Made by a program: the position numbers and the translations under genes. The notes beneath the pieces were generated by a model. The model did not search any database, had not been told where the DNA came from, and saw only the letters and a program-made list of their open reading frames with translations. From JBFXAM01 sp050184295 (GTDB lineage Bacteria; Planctomycetota; Phycisphaerae; UBA1845; Fen-1342), in contig JBFXAM010000011.1 in assembly GCA_050184295.1 (NCBI GenBank), positions 1-61,192 on the forward strand: DNA of 61,192 nt, read 5' to 3'. Below, in pieces: positions 31,390 to 40,408 of the stretch (the first letter of the stretch is position 1; the number at the start of each line of letters is the position of its first letter).

Positions 31390-31899
31390 CTACTCGTACT
31401 TCGCCGTGCTCGCCGCGGGATCGACGCCCCAGACCCGCGCCGCGGGCGACTGGATGCGATACTGCTTCTGCGGGCCGACGATTTTCGCGATCTGTTCGGC
31501 GGATTTACCGGCCTCCTCGGCGATGTGGCGCGCTTCGCCTTCATCGATCTCGGTGACCTTCAGCGACCCCTCGACGACGGCCTGCTTGCCCACCGCGTCG
31601 AGCGGGATGAGCCGGCCCTCGATCGGGCACACAAATTTCACAAAGATCGATTCGTTCGTGTCGCGGTCGGCGAGAGTGAGCCAGCAGCCCATCTCGCCGC
31701 ACACTTCCTTCACCTGTCCCGAGACGCGGAGCGGGCGCCCCTCGTATGCGCCCGGATTCGCGAGAACTTTGCCGACCGACACGCTGGCGGTGTCCGGCAG
31801 CTTCAGCGGCTCGCCGAAATCCGCGTGCTTCGCGGCGCACCCCGCCCCCACCAGTACCCCGAGCGCTGCGACGACCATGAGTCCACGCGTTTTGCACAT
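31390..31899 (-). CDS. DUF4920-like lipoprotein
   Basis: 169 residues from ATG 31899, which follows GGGAGGAA; the long upstream extension of the frame is rejected because it lacks a credible start. Lipobox GAGC. The mature part (SVGKVLANPGAYEGRPLRV, EVCGEMGCWLTLAD, ESIFVKF) matches the DUF4920 pattern, an OB-like fold of unknown role with a Cys pair (CGEMGC). Anchored to a membrane on the periplasmic side. Confidence 0.75.
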   Translation of the reverse strand: MCKTRGLMVVAALGVLVGAGCAAKHADFGEPLKLPDTASVSVGKVLANPGAYEGRPLRVSGQVKEVCGEMGCWLTLADRDTNESIFVKFVCPIEGRLIPLDAVGKQAVVEGSLKVTEIDEGEARHIAEEAGKSAEQIAKIVGPQKQYRIQSPAARVWGVDPAASTAKYE

Positions 31900-31973
31900 G
31901 GCAGTTCCTCCCGACGCAAGTGCCGACGCACCACCGCTTTCGCGCGGCGCCGCATCGGCCCGATGCCAACAGA

Positions 31974-33065
31974 CTACGGAGACACCCAGCAACCGGCAAC
32001 GGGGGCCGGCGGAGGAACATGCGTGACCTGCGGCAGCGTGATGGGCACGCGATCCTGGCACAGCGCGCCGAGCACCGCCATCCCGATCGCCTCGCGCTGG
32101 AGCATCGGCACGCCGAGGTCATCCGTGCGCCCGACAGGGGCGCCGGCGCTGCGCGCGATCGCGGCCCGGAGCACGCCGTTCTGGACGCTGCCGCCGGCGA
32201 GCGCGACGCGCTCGACATCGCGAACGCGCTCGCCGATCGTCCGCCCGACCGCCTCGCAGGCGGTCCGCAAGATGTCCGCCGGCGGCGCCTGCCCGCGCCA
32301 ACCGCTGATCCAGTCGGAAAGTTCGTCGCCGGCGCCCAGCGAGCGACCCGCGGAAGCCTGCTGACCCAGCCGCGCGAGCAGATCGTCGAACGCCGCGGCG
32401 TGGATGTGTCCGCCCGCCGCCGCGGAGCCCTCTCCGTCGAACGGCCGCCCGAGCAGCCGGCGTGCGAGCGCATCGAGCAACTGGTTGCAAGCGCACACGT
32501 CGCCGCCGCGGACGGCCGCGAGCGCCGCGGCGTTGGGCGTGGCGCAGGCCGGCAGCCACGTGACGTTGCAATACCCGCCGAGATTGACGATCGCGCGGCG
32601 TTCGTTGGGATGGTGAAAGAGCAGCAGGTCGGCGAGCGGTGTGATCGGCGCGCCCTGCCCGCCAAGTGCGAGGTCGGCGGCGCGGAGATCGAAGACGACC
32701 GGCGCGCGGAGTGCAAGCGCGATCGGCGTGGGGCAGAGGAGTTGCCAGCTCGCGGGCGGGTCGTGGAATACCGTCTGGCCGTGGACCGCGATGAGATCCG
32801 GGCGTGTGGAGCCGAGGAGCGCGCGCAGCGCTTTGACATGGAGAAGTGCGAATGCCTGCGCGAGATGCGCGATTTCGCCGGCGGAGCACGGCGACGCATC
32901 CGCGAGCGCGCGGAGCGGCGCGCCGAGTTCGCCGAGCGGCGCCGAATGAAAGCCGCGCGGGGCGGCGCGCGCTTCCAACCCGGCGCCGTGAATCTCGACC
33001 AGCGCGACGTCGAGCGCATCGAGGCTGGTTCCGGTCATGCAGCCGGCCACGAGACGAGTGGACAT
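31974..33065 (-). CDS. anmK: Anhydro-N-acetylmuramic acid kinase
   Basis: 363 residues, normal family length. Motifs: GCMTGTSLDALDVALV (phosphate-binding), IAVHGQTVFHDPP, FDLRAADLALGGQGAP and AIVNLGGYCNVTWLP. It converts 1,6-anhydro-MurNAc to MurNAc-6-phosphate in peptidoglycan recycling, in the cytoplasm. That it exists fits a lineage with a peptidoglycan wall. No other recycling gene is nearby. Upstream of the DUF4920 lipoprotein on the same strand. Confidence 0.95.
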   Translation of the reverse strand: MSTRLVAGCMTGTSLDALDVALVEIHGAGLEARAAPRGFHSAPLGELGAPLRALADASPCSAGEIAHLAQAFALLHVKALRALLGSTRPDLIAVHGQTVFHDPPASWQLLCPTPIALALRAPVVFDLRAADLALGGQGAPITPLADLLLFHHPNERRAIVNLGGYCNVTWLPACATPNAAALAAVRGGDVCACNQLLDALARRLLGRPFDGEGSAAAGGHIHAAAFDDLLARLGQQASAGRSLGAGDELSDWISGWRGQAPPADILRTACEAVGRTIGERVRDVERVALAGGSVQNGVLRAAIARSAGAPVGRTDDLGVPMLQREAIGMAVLGALCQDRVPITLPQVTHVPPPAPVAGCWVSP

Positions 33066-33161
33066 GTCGGTCTCCGGTGCGCCGTACCCGGCGCGTGAGC
33101 GGTTGCGCCGTCCCGCGAACCGTCGCGAGGAGCAACGCAGGAGGATCCGAGGCCGGCCGCT

Positions 33162-34181
33162 TCAGCGATCGAGCGCCGGCGGGTGCGCGTCGGCCTGACG
33201 CGGAGCGCGCCACGACGCCAGCACGCCCAGCAACAGCGCGCCGACGATCACGCCCAACGAGAGTCCGACGGGAATGACAACCTTGAAGTGGTGCGAGACC
33301 AGCATCTTCACGCCGACATACGCGAGAATGAACGCCAGACTGATCTTGATATGGCGAAAACGGTCCATCAGAACGGCGAGTGCAAAATACATCGAGCGGA
33401 GCCCCAGAATCGCGAACACGTTCGACGTGAACACGATGAACGGATCGCGCGTAATCGCGAAGATCGCCGGGATCGAGTCCACCGCGAACAGGACGTCCGT
33501 GCTCTCGACCACCAGCAGCGCGACAAACAGCGGCGTCATGGTCCGCCGCCCGTCGACGTGCACAAAAAACCGCTCGCTGTCGATCGACGAACTGACGGGA
33601 TAGAACCGCCGCGCGATGCGTACGAGCATGTTGCGATCCGGGTCGACATGCGTGTCCTGGATGCGCAGCATCTTGATCGCCGTGAACAGGAGCAGCGCCC
33701 CGAAGATGTACATCACCCATGAGAAGTGCGCGATGAGCGCCACGCCGGCGCCGATCATCGCGCCGCGCATCACCAGGGCGCCCAGAATGCCCCAGAACAG
33801 CACGCGATGCTGGTATCGCGGCGGCACACGGAAGTACTGGAAGATCACGGCGATGACGAAGATGTTGTCGAGGCTGAGCGAATACTCCATCAGCCAGCCG
33901 GTGAAGAACTCCACCGCGGCCTGCCACCCGCTTGCGTACACCATCGTCGGCGCCCCGTCCGGACCCGCCGGTCCCGGGCGCGCCGCGATGTCGAACAGCC
34001 GATGCTCGTAGATGAAGTACACGCCGACGTTGAACAGCAGCGCCAGCGCGATGAACGCGCTCAGCCAGCCCAGTGCTTCGCGCGCGCTGGGTGCATGCGC
34101 GCGACGATTGATCACACCCAGGTCGATGAACAACAGAACCAGGATCACCGTGATGAACCCGGCCCAGAGCCAGAAGATCAT
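33162..34181 (-). CDS. TerC family integral membrane protein (Alx-like)
   Basis: 339 residues, about eight helices. ATG 34181 with GGAAG upstream; a much longer open frame upstream is shadow sequence. Acidic membrane motifs SLSLDNIFVIAVIF and VESTDVLFAVDSIPAIFAIT identify TerC/Alx proteins, which are involved in Mn2+ export or tellurite resistance. I looked for a yybP-ykoY manganese riboswitch in the 390-base divergent region 34182-34574 and could not support one. Confidence 0.92.
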   Translation of the reverse strand: MIFWLWAGFITVILVLLFIDLGVINRRAHAPSAREALGWLSAFIALALLFNVGVYFIYEHRLFDIAARPGPAGPDGAPTMVYASGWQAAVEFFTGWLMEYSLSLDNIFVIAVIFQYFRVPPRYQHRVLFWGILGALVMRGAMIGAGVALIAHFSWVMYIFGALLLFTAIKMLRIQDTHVDPDRNMLVRIARRFYPVSSSIDSERFFVHVDGRRTMTPLFVALLVVESTDVLFAVDSIPAIFAITRDPFIVFTSNVFAILGLRSMYFALAVLMDRFRHIKISLAFILAYVGVKMLVSHHFKVVIPVGLSLGVIVGALLLGVLASWRAPRQADAHPPALDR

Positions 34182-34534
34182 GCTCGCTTCCGTCGCGCGC
34201 CACTTCGACGCACCGCTCGCGGACGCCGCGAATCCGCGTTGCGGGGGGCTTTCGCGTTCCCCAGCGGGATAGTAGCTTGCCCGCTCGCAGCGGCCAACCC
34301 GCCGCCCGCACGCGGCGCGGGACGGCGTGTGCGGTGTGCCGCGGGCCGGGCCGCACGCGCCGCGCAACGCGCAGCCCCGCGGCGCCTCGTGCGGTGCCGG
34401 CGGGCGAAGTTCGGAACCTGCCATGTACGTGGCGGACCGACCGGCACGAAGCGTCCCGGCACGCGGCGGGCCGCGCTCATGCGAAACCCGTGTCTCCGCC
34501 GCGCGCCACGCGGCGCGTAGGATCAAGGTGCCCC

Positions 34535-34552
34535 GGCGCGGCGTTCCGCGCC
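34535..34552 (+). promoter_or_regulatory. Leader hairpin before the lipoprotein gene
   Basis: Perfect stem GGCGCGG/CCGCGCC with a CGTT loop, 9 bases upstream of the AAGGA ribosome site of the next gene. Could affect translation or be chance in GC-rich DNA. Confidence 0.35.
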
Positions 34553-34574
34553 GACCGTGACAAGGAATCGCCCG

Positions 34575-35396
34575 ATGATCAACACACTCACCCGCCACCT
34601 GCCCTGGATGCTCGTGCTCGTTTCGCTTCTCGCCGGCTGCGAGCGCCAAAGCACACCGCCGGCGTCCGGCGGCTCGTCTTCCGACAGCGGCGCAAATGGC
34701 GCCGCGAGTTCGGCCACCACCGCGGCGCCGGCGCAACCGGCGGGCGACCCTGCGGCGCGACCCAGCGCCGACGATCTCGAGAAGCTCCGCGGGCTCGTGC
34801 AGGACAAGACCGGCGGCGCCGCCAGCGGTGCCCTCCCGCCGGGACATCCGCCGATCCCCGGCGGCGCGTCGTCGGCCGGATCGGCGTCGGCCGCGGCGCC
34901 GCTGTCGGCCGGTGCGGCGGACACGCTCGAGTACGACGCGCCCGAAGACTGGCAGAAGCAGCAGCCGGCCAATCCCGCGCGGCGCGCCCAGTTCGGCCTG
35001 CCGCGAGCCGAAGGCGACCCGGAAGACGGGCTTCTTGTGCTCTCTTACTTCGGCAAGTCGCAAGGCGGACCGATCGACGCCAACTTGCAGCGCTGGGCGA
35101 TGATGTTCACGACCGCGGAGGGCAAGCCCGTCGCGGACAGCGACGTCGTCCGGCGCGAAAGCGAGGTCAACGGGCTGAAGGTCTGGTCGATCGACGTCAG
35201 CGGGCGCTACGCCGACGCGATGAGCCGCCCGAGCCAGCCCGGCCCGACCGCGGAGGATTTCCGCCTGCTCGGCGCGATCGTCGAAACACCCGACGGCAAG
35301 TGGTTCTTCAAAGCCACCGGGCCCGCCGCGACCATGGCGAAGCACCACGACGCATTCATGAAGATGTTGCAGACGGTGCGCCACAAGGAGCCATAG
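34575..35396 (+). CDS. Lipoprotein of unknown function
   Basis: 273 residues; ATG 34575 follows AAGGA, better than the GTG at 34557. Lipobox LLAGC. Residues 25-120 are a disordered Ala/Gly/Ser/Pro linker. The C-terminal domain (~120-273: YDAPEDWQKQQPANPARRAQ, LVLSYFGKSQGG, DVSGRYADAM, DGKWFFKATGPAATMAKH) fits a pattern of small periplasmic domains that I know from Planctomycetota but cannot name. Divergent from terC. Confidence 0.72.
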   Translation: MINTLTRHLPWMLVLVSLLAGCERQSTPPASGGSSSDSGANGAASSATTAAPAQPAGDPAARPSADDLEKLRGLVQDKTGGAASGALPPGHPPIPGGASSAGSASAAAPLSAGAADTLEYDAPEDWQKQQPANPARRAQFGLPRAEGDPEDGLLVLSYFGKSQGGPIDANLQRWAMMFTTAEGKPVADSDVVRRESEVNGLKVWSIDVSGRYADAMSRPSQPGPTAEDFRLLGAIVETPDGKWFFKATGPAATMAKHHDAFMKMLQTVRHKEP

Positions 35397-35455
35397 GACG
35401 CCGCACGCCGGCACGCCGCGGCGATCGCGCGGATGAGCGCCGGCGCGCGATTCCC

Positions 35456-35926
35456 TTATGAGCCGGGGCTCCTTGTCCGGCGCGCGCTGCCGAGCACGAC
35501 GCCGGCGCCGCCGGCCAGTACGCCGACGCCGCCGACGAACGGCATGCTGAACGCGAATGCGTCGGGCTCCTTGGCGCGCGACGCCGCCTCAAACACCGTG
35601 AGCCCCGCCGGCCGCGGGCCCGGGTCGGGCTTGGCGGCGTTGCCGGCCGCGTGCAGGATTCCCAGCGCCACGACGATCGCGGCGAGCGCAATCACGGGGC
35701 CGCGCGCGCGTGCGATCCGCGCGCACACCCAGCCCGCCAGCGCCGCGCCGACGATGCTGAACAGCGTCGCGAACACGATTACCGTCCGCGAGCTTCGAAA
35801 CCCGCCGGGCGCGAACATCCGGTCCACGCCCAGCGAAACCGCCAGCAGCCCGAAGAGCGCCATCACAACCACCGCCATCACGGCGTACGCGGCAACAACC
35901 GCCGCGAGGGGACGAAGGAAACGCAT
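35456..35926 (-). CDS. Small four-helix membrane protein
   Basis: 156 residues. ATG 35926 follows GGGAG. Four hydrophobic segments (~8-32, 48-70, 76-96, 126-147) and no recognised motif; ends in basic RRTRSPGS. Role unknown. Within the 304-base gap upstream, an inverted repeat GCTGGGT/ACCCAGC (36023-36044) may be a hairpin after the BtrH-like gene. Confidence 0.65.
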   Translation of the reverse strand: MRFLRPLAAVVAAYAVMAVVVMALFGLLAVSLGVDRMFAPGGFRSSRTVIVFATLFSIVGAALAGWVCARIARARGPVIALAAIVVALGILHAAGNAAKPDPGPRPAGLTVFEAASRAKEPDAFAFSMPFVGGVGVLAGGAGVVLGSARRTRSPGS

Positions 35927-36230
35927 CGTGTATCTCCCAGAAAGAGTGAATGAACTCGATTCGACGCCGACGTCGCGATGCGCGAATCAGCGCACCGTGT
36001 TCCGGCCCAGCCCGCCAACACGCTGGGTGGGTTCCAACCCAGCGCCACGCCTCGCGTGCGGGTTTCAACGCGAGCTTGCTCGCGATTGCGCGGCCGCGCT
36101 CGTTAGCACCCCTGCGCCCAGCACGGGGCCGCCCCGTTGCCGGACGCCGCGGGCGCGCCGGCGGGCCATTCTCAGCACCGTTCGCTCGACGCGACCGGTG
36201 CGCCACTAAACCAATCGTGGAGAACGTGAA

Positions 36231-37652
36231 TCAATGCCGCCCGTCACCGAGCGCCCGCAGCGTCTCCGCCGCCGGCCGCTCGATCGCGAGCACCTCGCCG
36301 ACGCGCTCGGCGATCGCGGCGAACAGCTCGCGGGCCCGCGCCGTGCTGAGCCGACAGCTCCGCGCCAGCGACTCGCGCTCCTGCGCGATCCGTCCGGCTG
36401 CCGCGGCGCTTCGCGCACCGGGCGCGCCCGCTTCGTCGAACAGCTCACGCGCCGAATCGCCGAGCGCGCAGCCACGCTCGACGGCATCGTCGCCGCACGT
36501 TGCGATGAGCGTCGAGAGGTTCCGCCACACGGCGCCCGCGCGGCGCATCCGCTCCGCGACCGCGGCCAGGCGCGCGTCGCCGGCGATGGTCGCCGCCTCC
36601 GCGAGAAAGTCCGCGTAGAGCGGCCGTCCGGCGGCGGGCGCGGTGAACTCGTGCTCGATGCCGTCGTGCGTCCGGCGGAGCGCGAGGTACGCCAGGTGCG
36701 ACTCGTGGAACAGCGCGGGCCAGCCCTTCTTGTCTTTCTCATCGGTGAGCAGGCGCCGCCACTTTTCGAGCCCCGCGAGTCCGAAGTTCGAGGCAAAGCC
36801 CTTGTAAGGCGACTCGAAAAAGCGCCGCCCGGTTGCGACCGCCGCGGCGCGCACGGCGTCCGCCAGCTCCACTTCGCTTTCGGGCCGCTCGAATGTGACG
36901 AGCCGCTGCTTGCCTTTTTTGTACGCGGCCCGGGCCCGCGCGAACGACTCCCGCGACATGCGCCGAGGCGCGACTCCGCCGTCGTCAATCAGCAGCTCCG
37001 CGCCGTCGATGCCCGCGACCGCGACCACGGTGGGCGCCATCCCGAGCATTTCGCCGGGGCCGGCGGCGTCGGAGCTTAGCGCCACGGCGTCGACGACGCA
37101 CAGGGCGGGCGTCGCGTTCGCCAACGCGGCATCGAGCGCTCTCGTCGCCGCCGCGGCGCTGGTTGTCTCGCTCTGGCGAATAGTCAGCCCGAGCCGCGCG
37201 ACGCCGCCCGCGATGAATGCGTCGGGCATCGTGTCGTATCGCGTGAGCACCGACAACATCGGCGGAAAGCCCTTGTATTCGAACACCGCATACAAGAACC
37301 CCACGCCGCCGCACAGCCCGTTCACGAGTGCTTCGCTGAGCGGCGCGTGGTTGTGCGCCGCACGGACGCCGGTCGCCGCCAGCACGTTCCGCAGCGCGCC
37401 CGTGTCGCGGCAGATGCCGCCGAAGGACGTGTAGCCGGCGAACGTGCCGGGCGGCGGTGCAGACGCGAACGCCACCCCCGGCAGCGATGGGTTCTTCGCG
37501 CTCGGATCGAGGTCTGCGTGGGGATGCGTCGGCGCGGCGGAGTCGGCGCCCTGAACGGCTTGCAGCAGCACGGCCCGCGCGGCGGTGTAACGCTCGCCGG
37601 TCTTGGCCATGCGTTCGCGGATGGCAAGCTTAAAGTCGCGATGAGAAGTCAC
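36231..37652 (-). CDS. BtrH_N / DUF4872 family protein
   Basis: 473 residues. GTG 37652 lies 6 bases after GGAG; an ATG 12 bases earlier has no site. N-terminal residues (SHRDFKLAIRERMAKTGERY) form a small helical cap. Residues ~70-230 match the butirosin BtrH N-terminal domain: GGICRDTGALRNVLAATGV, LSEALVNGLCGGVGFLY, and the C-terminal half (SNFGLAGLEKWRRLLTDE) matches DUF4872. BtrH moves an acyl group from a carrier protein onto an aminoglycoside, via a Cys; the Cys of GICRDTG may be that residue. No carrier protein or antibiotic gene is nearby, so the substrate is unknown. Confidence 0.72.
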   Translation of the reverse strand: MTSHRDFKLAIRERMAKTGERYTAARAVLLQAVQGADSAAPTHPHADLDPSAKNPSLPGVAFASAPPPGTFAGYTSFGGICRDTGALRNVLAATGVRAAHNHAPLSEALVNGLCGGVGFLYAVFEYKGFPPMLSVLTRYDTMPDAFIAGGVARLGLTIRQSETTSAAAATRALDAALANATPALCVVDAVALSSDAAGPGEMLGMAPTVVAVAGIDGAELLIDDGGVAPRRMSRESFARARAAYKKGKQRLVTFERPESEVELADAVRAAAVATGRRFFESPYKGFASNFGLAGLEKWRRLLTDEKDKKGWPALFHESHLAYLALRRTHDGIEHEFTAPAAGRPLYADFLAEAATIAGDARLAAVAERMRRAGAVWRNLSTLIATCGDDAVERGCALGDSARELFDEAGAPGARSAAAAGRIAQERESLARSCRLSTARARELFAAIAERVGEVLAIERPAAETLRALGDGRH

Positions 37653-37664
37653 GGACAGCTCCAT

Positions 37665-38396
37665 TCGATGCGGCCGCGCGCAGAAACCGCCCGCCCCGCG
37701 GGCCGCGCCGGCCCGAATGGAACCGTGAAAGCAGAGGATCCGGAAGGGGCAAGGCCCTCCTTTGCTCCCGCGCGCGGCCCCGGGGCGGGGGGCCGAAGGG
37801 AGTTGGGCGCCGGATCGGTCGCCTCAGAGGCCATGAACGTAACGGGAGCAGCCGGTCGGGGTCAATGGCAATTCGCGGCACCGCCGGCCGCGCGGGGATC
37901 GGCGACGGCGTGACGCGGCTTGTCGGGGCCTGCCAGCAGCCGCGCTCCCACGTTGGGCGGCCCGCGCCGGATGCAGCGCGATCGTCGCTGGAACCGGCTT
38001 GCGGGATGGGTCCACGATGTGTGGGGTGGTTCGGCGCCGCTCATCCGCGAGCGATCCGGCATCCGGCTAACAGCCAAAAAAGCACGTGATTCGTGGTCCG
38101 GGATAGAGTATGATTCGCGCGCGTCGCTCCAACGCGGAGTCGGGCCACCTCTGCCGTACGTCGTCGGGCGAAAATTGGACAGCTCATGTCCGCGCACGCT
38201 GCTATTTGCTGCGTCGCTTGTGTAGCCGCGCGGTACGCGCGCTCCCAATCGCGCGCTGCGCCGAATTCGCGCATCGTGAGTGAGCGCCCGGTCGACATCC
38301 GCAGATGCGCGACCCCGCGGAGTGCTGCTCGGGGGTTGGCGTTCTTTCGGTCTGGTGTACGCTCGGACTCGTCGTCCGACGCAGGAGGTACGCGCG
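37665..38396. other. 730-base stretch without a supported gene
   Basis: Short open frames here lack homology signs and ribosome sites. It should hold the promoter of the surface protein at 38397, but no consensus boxes were found; the only clear signal is AGGAGG at 38383-38388. Confidence 0.5.
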
Positions 38397-40106
38397 ATGA
38401 CACGGCATGCTCACGCGACGATGGCGATCGCAGTGGCCTTTTCCGCGCTTCCGGTGCTGGCACAGACGCCGCTTGACACCATCTTCACCTATCAAGGACA
38501 ACTGAAACAGAGCGGCCAACCGTTCGGCGGAGACGCCGATTTCGAATTCGCCTTGTTCGACAGCGCGGTGGGCGGAACGCAAATCGGCTCGACGATCGCG
38601 CTGGCCGATCAACCGGTGTCGAATGGACTCTTCACGGTCTCGCTCGACTTCGGCGCCGCACCCTTCGCGGGTGGCGAAGCGCGCTGGCTTGAAATCCGCG
38701 TCGAAGGCGAGACGCTCGTGCCGCGACAGCCGGTCCGCCCGACGCCATACGCGCTTTACGCGCTCGGCGCGCCCTGGGACGGCCTGACGGGGGTTCCGGC
38801 CGGATTCGCCGACGGGATCGACGACATCGGCGGACTGGTGCTCCCCTATGCGGGCGTCCAGGCCGATCCCGGGACGCTCTTTGCGATCAACAACACCGGC
38901 ATCGGCCGCGCGATCGACGCGACCAGCAGCGGCGGCGTCGCCATACAGGCGACCAGCCCCGGAAACGGCATCGCGTTGCTCGGAATCGGAACGGTAACGG
39001 GCTCGACCGGCGCCGCCGTGCTCGACGCGGCCGGGGTCCGTGGCGAGGCGACCAATGCGGCCGGGCAGACGTACGGCGTGCGCGGCGAGACCAGGTCGAC
39101 CGCTCTGAACGCCAGCGGCGTGCGCGGACTGGCAACCGCGGCGACCGGCGCGACAAACGGCGTCTGGGGTACGACGGCATCCGCGACCGATCTGTCTGCC
39201 GGCGTCTTTGGGCAGGCGACCAGCGCCGCGGGCGTGACCTTCGCCGTGCTCGGGCAGAACGCGTCCGGAGCCGCCGGGGCGGCCAGCGTCCTGGCCAATA
39301 CGACCAATGCGGCGCCGCCGGGCGCGACGTATGGATTGCGTGCGATTAACGTCGGCGCGCTCGATGTCGTCCGCGGTGCGTCGGGACTCGCATCCAGTGC
39401 GGCCGCGGTGCGCACGTATGGCGTGCAGGGACAGACCAACGCCACGGGGCCGTTCGCGGCGGGTATCTACGGACTCGCCAGCACGACCGCGGCGGTGCAG
39501 GTTTATGGTGTCCGCGGCCAAAACGTGGCCACGTCGGAAGCCGCCGCGGGGCTGCTTGGCCAGGGAAACGGCGTCGCGGCGCCGGGTGTCCCGAACGCGG
39601 CGGCGCTGGAGCTTTCGAACGGTGCGTTCCGCGTCTCGGGCCCGGTACGACCCGCTGGACAGGTGTGCCCCGACGGCGTCGGCTGGACGCCGATCGAGTC
39701 GTGTAACGTCGGACTCTGCGGAAACCCCAACCCGCCGCACAGCCACACGATCGGCTGGTTCACAGACATCCCCTTGATCAACCCGCTCATCATTGACGGT
39801 TCGTGCCCGGTGACCGTGGGCAGCATCATTCAGGCGTCGGTGGAAACCGAGGACCCGCCTCCGCCGTGGACATCGTGGTACGTGCAGGTGCACAGCAAGG
39901 CGGCGGGCGTCTGTACGTTTCGAGTGTCGCGCATGGGGTCCGTGAAGTGCGCATGCACGCCGCCGACGGAGGTGTTCTGGGTCAACTACCTGATCATCAA
40001 CCCCGCGGCGCCCGGGCTGCTCGTGTCCGCCGACGGCGGGCCGGACGCGGAACCACCGGCACATGCAGTGCGGCCGGAGCACAGGATGGCCGTGATCGAG
40101 GATTAA
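38397..40106 (+). CDS. Secreted repeat protein with tail-fibre-like N-terminal domain
   Basis: 569 residues. AGGAGG 8 bases before the ATG; signal peptide to LAQ. Residues ~22-115 (FTYQGQLKQSGQP, ARWLEIRVEG, PRQPVRPTPYALYA) are a domain widespread in secreted proteins of Planctomycetota and related to phage tail-fibre-type adhesins. Residues ~165-400 are about ten imperfect repeats of some 26 residues (pattern GVRG.A....GA..GVWG), probably a beta-helix stalk. The C-terminal 150 residues have six or more Cys. No sorting signal at the end. Likely an adhesin. Confidence 0.8.
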   Translation: MTRHAHATMAIAVAFSALPVLAQTPLDTIFTYQGQLKQSGQPFGGDADFEFALFDSAVGGTQIGSTIALADQPVSNGLFTVSLDFGAAPFAGGEARWLEIRVEGETLVPRQPVRPTPYALYALGAPWDGLTGVPAGFADGIDDIGGLVLPYAGVQADPGTLFAINNTGIGRAIDATSSGGVAIQATSPGNGIALLGIGTVTGSTGAAVLDAAGVRGEATNAAGQTYGVRGETRSTALNASGVRGLATAATGATNGVWGTTASATDLSAGVFGQATSAAGVTFAVLGQNASGAAGAASVLANTTNAAPPGATYGLRAINVGALDVVRGASGLASSAAAVRTYGVQGQTNATGPFAAGIYGLASTTAAVQVYGVRGQNVATSEAAAGLLGQGNGVAAPGVPNAAALELSNGAFRVSGPVRPAGQVCPDGVGWTPIESCNVGLCGNPNPPHSHTIGWFTDIPLINPLIIDGSCPVTVGSIIQASVETEDPPPPWTSWYVQVHSKAAGVCTFRVSRMGSVKCACTPPTEVFWVNYLIINPAAPGLLVSADGGPDAEPPAHAVRPEHRMAVIED

Positions 40107-40408
40107 ATGCGTGCGCCCGGGCGGCGCGGGCGGATCGCGCGCGTGTCGAGGCGCCCGGCCGGCGCCGGCAACCGCGCGGCGGCCCGCGCCCGATCGCGCC
40201 GGTCGGAATGAGACGCTCACTGCGCAAACGACCGGAACGCGAGGGCCGTTTCTTGGTCGCACGAGCGAACCCCCGCGCGGCGGGCCGGATGGATGAGGTC
40301 GCCGCGTCGGTAGGCACGTCGATGGAAGCCGTGCTGAACGCGCCGCTGTGCGGCCCGCCGCGGCGACGAGTCCACTTTTGTCGATGTTACGGATGCTCCG
40401 CGTGCCCG
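40107..40408. other. 302-base stretch between convergent genes
   Basis: No supported gene. GC-rich, several short palindromes (for example GGCCGG), no clear terminator. Confidence 0.5.

Noticed and set aside
34182..34280. Possible yybP-ykoY manganese riboswitch before the TerC gene
   Set aside because: TerC genes often have it and the region is GC-rich and foldable, but I could not find the conserved core elements in the right order.
37865..38225. Short open frames in the gap before the tail-fibre-like protein
   Set aside because: No ribosome site, no recognisable sequence and overlapping frames on both strands; no basis for a gene call.
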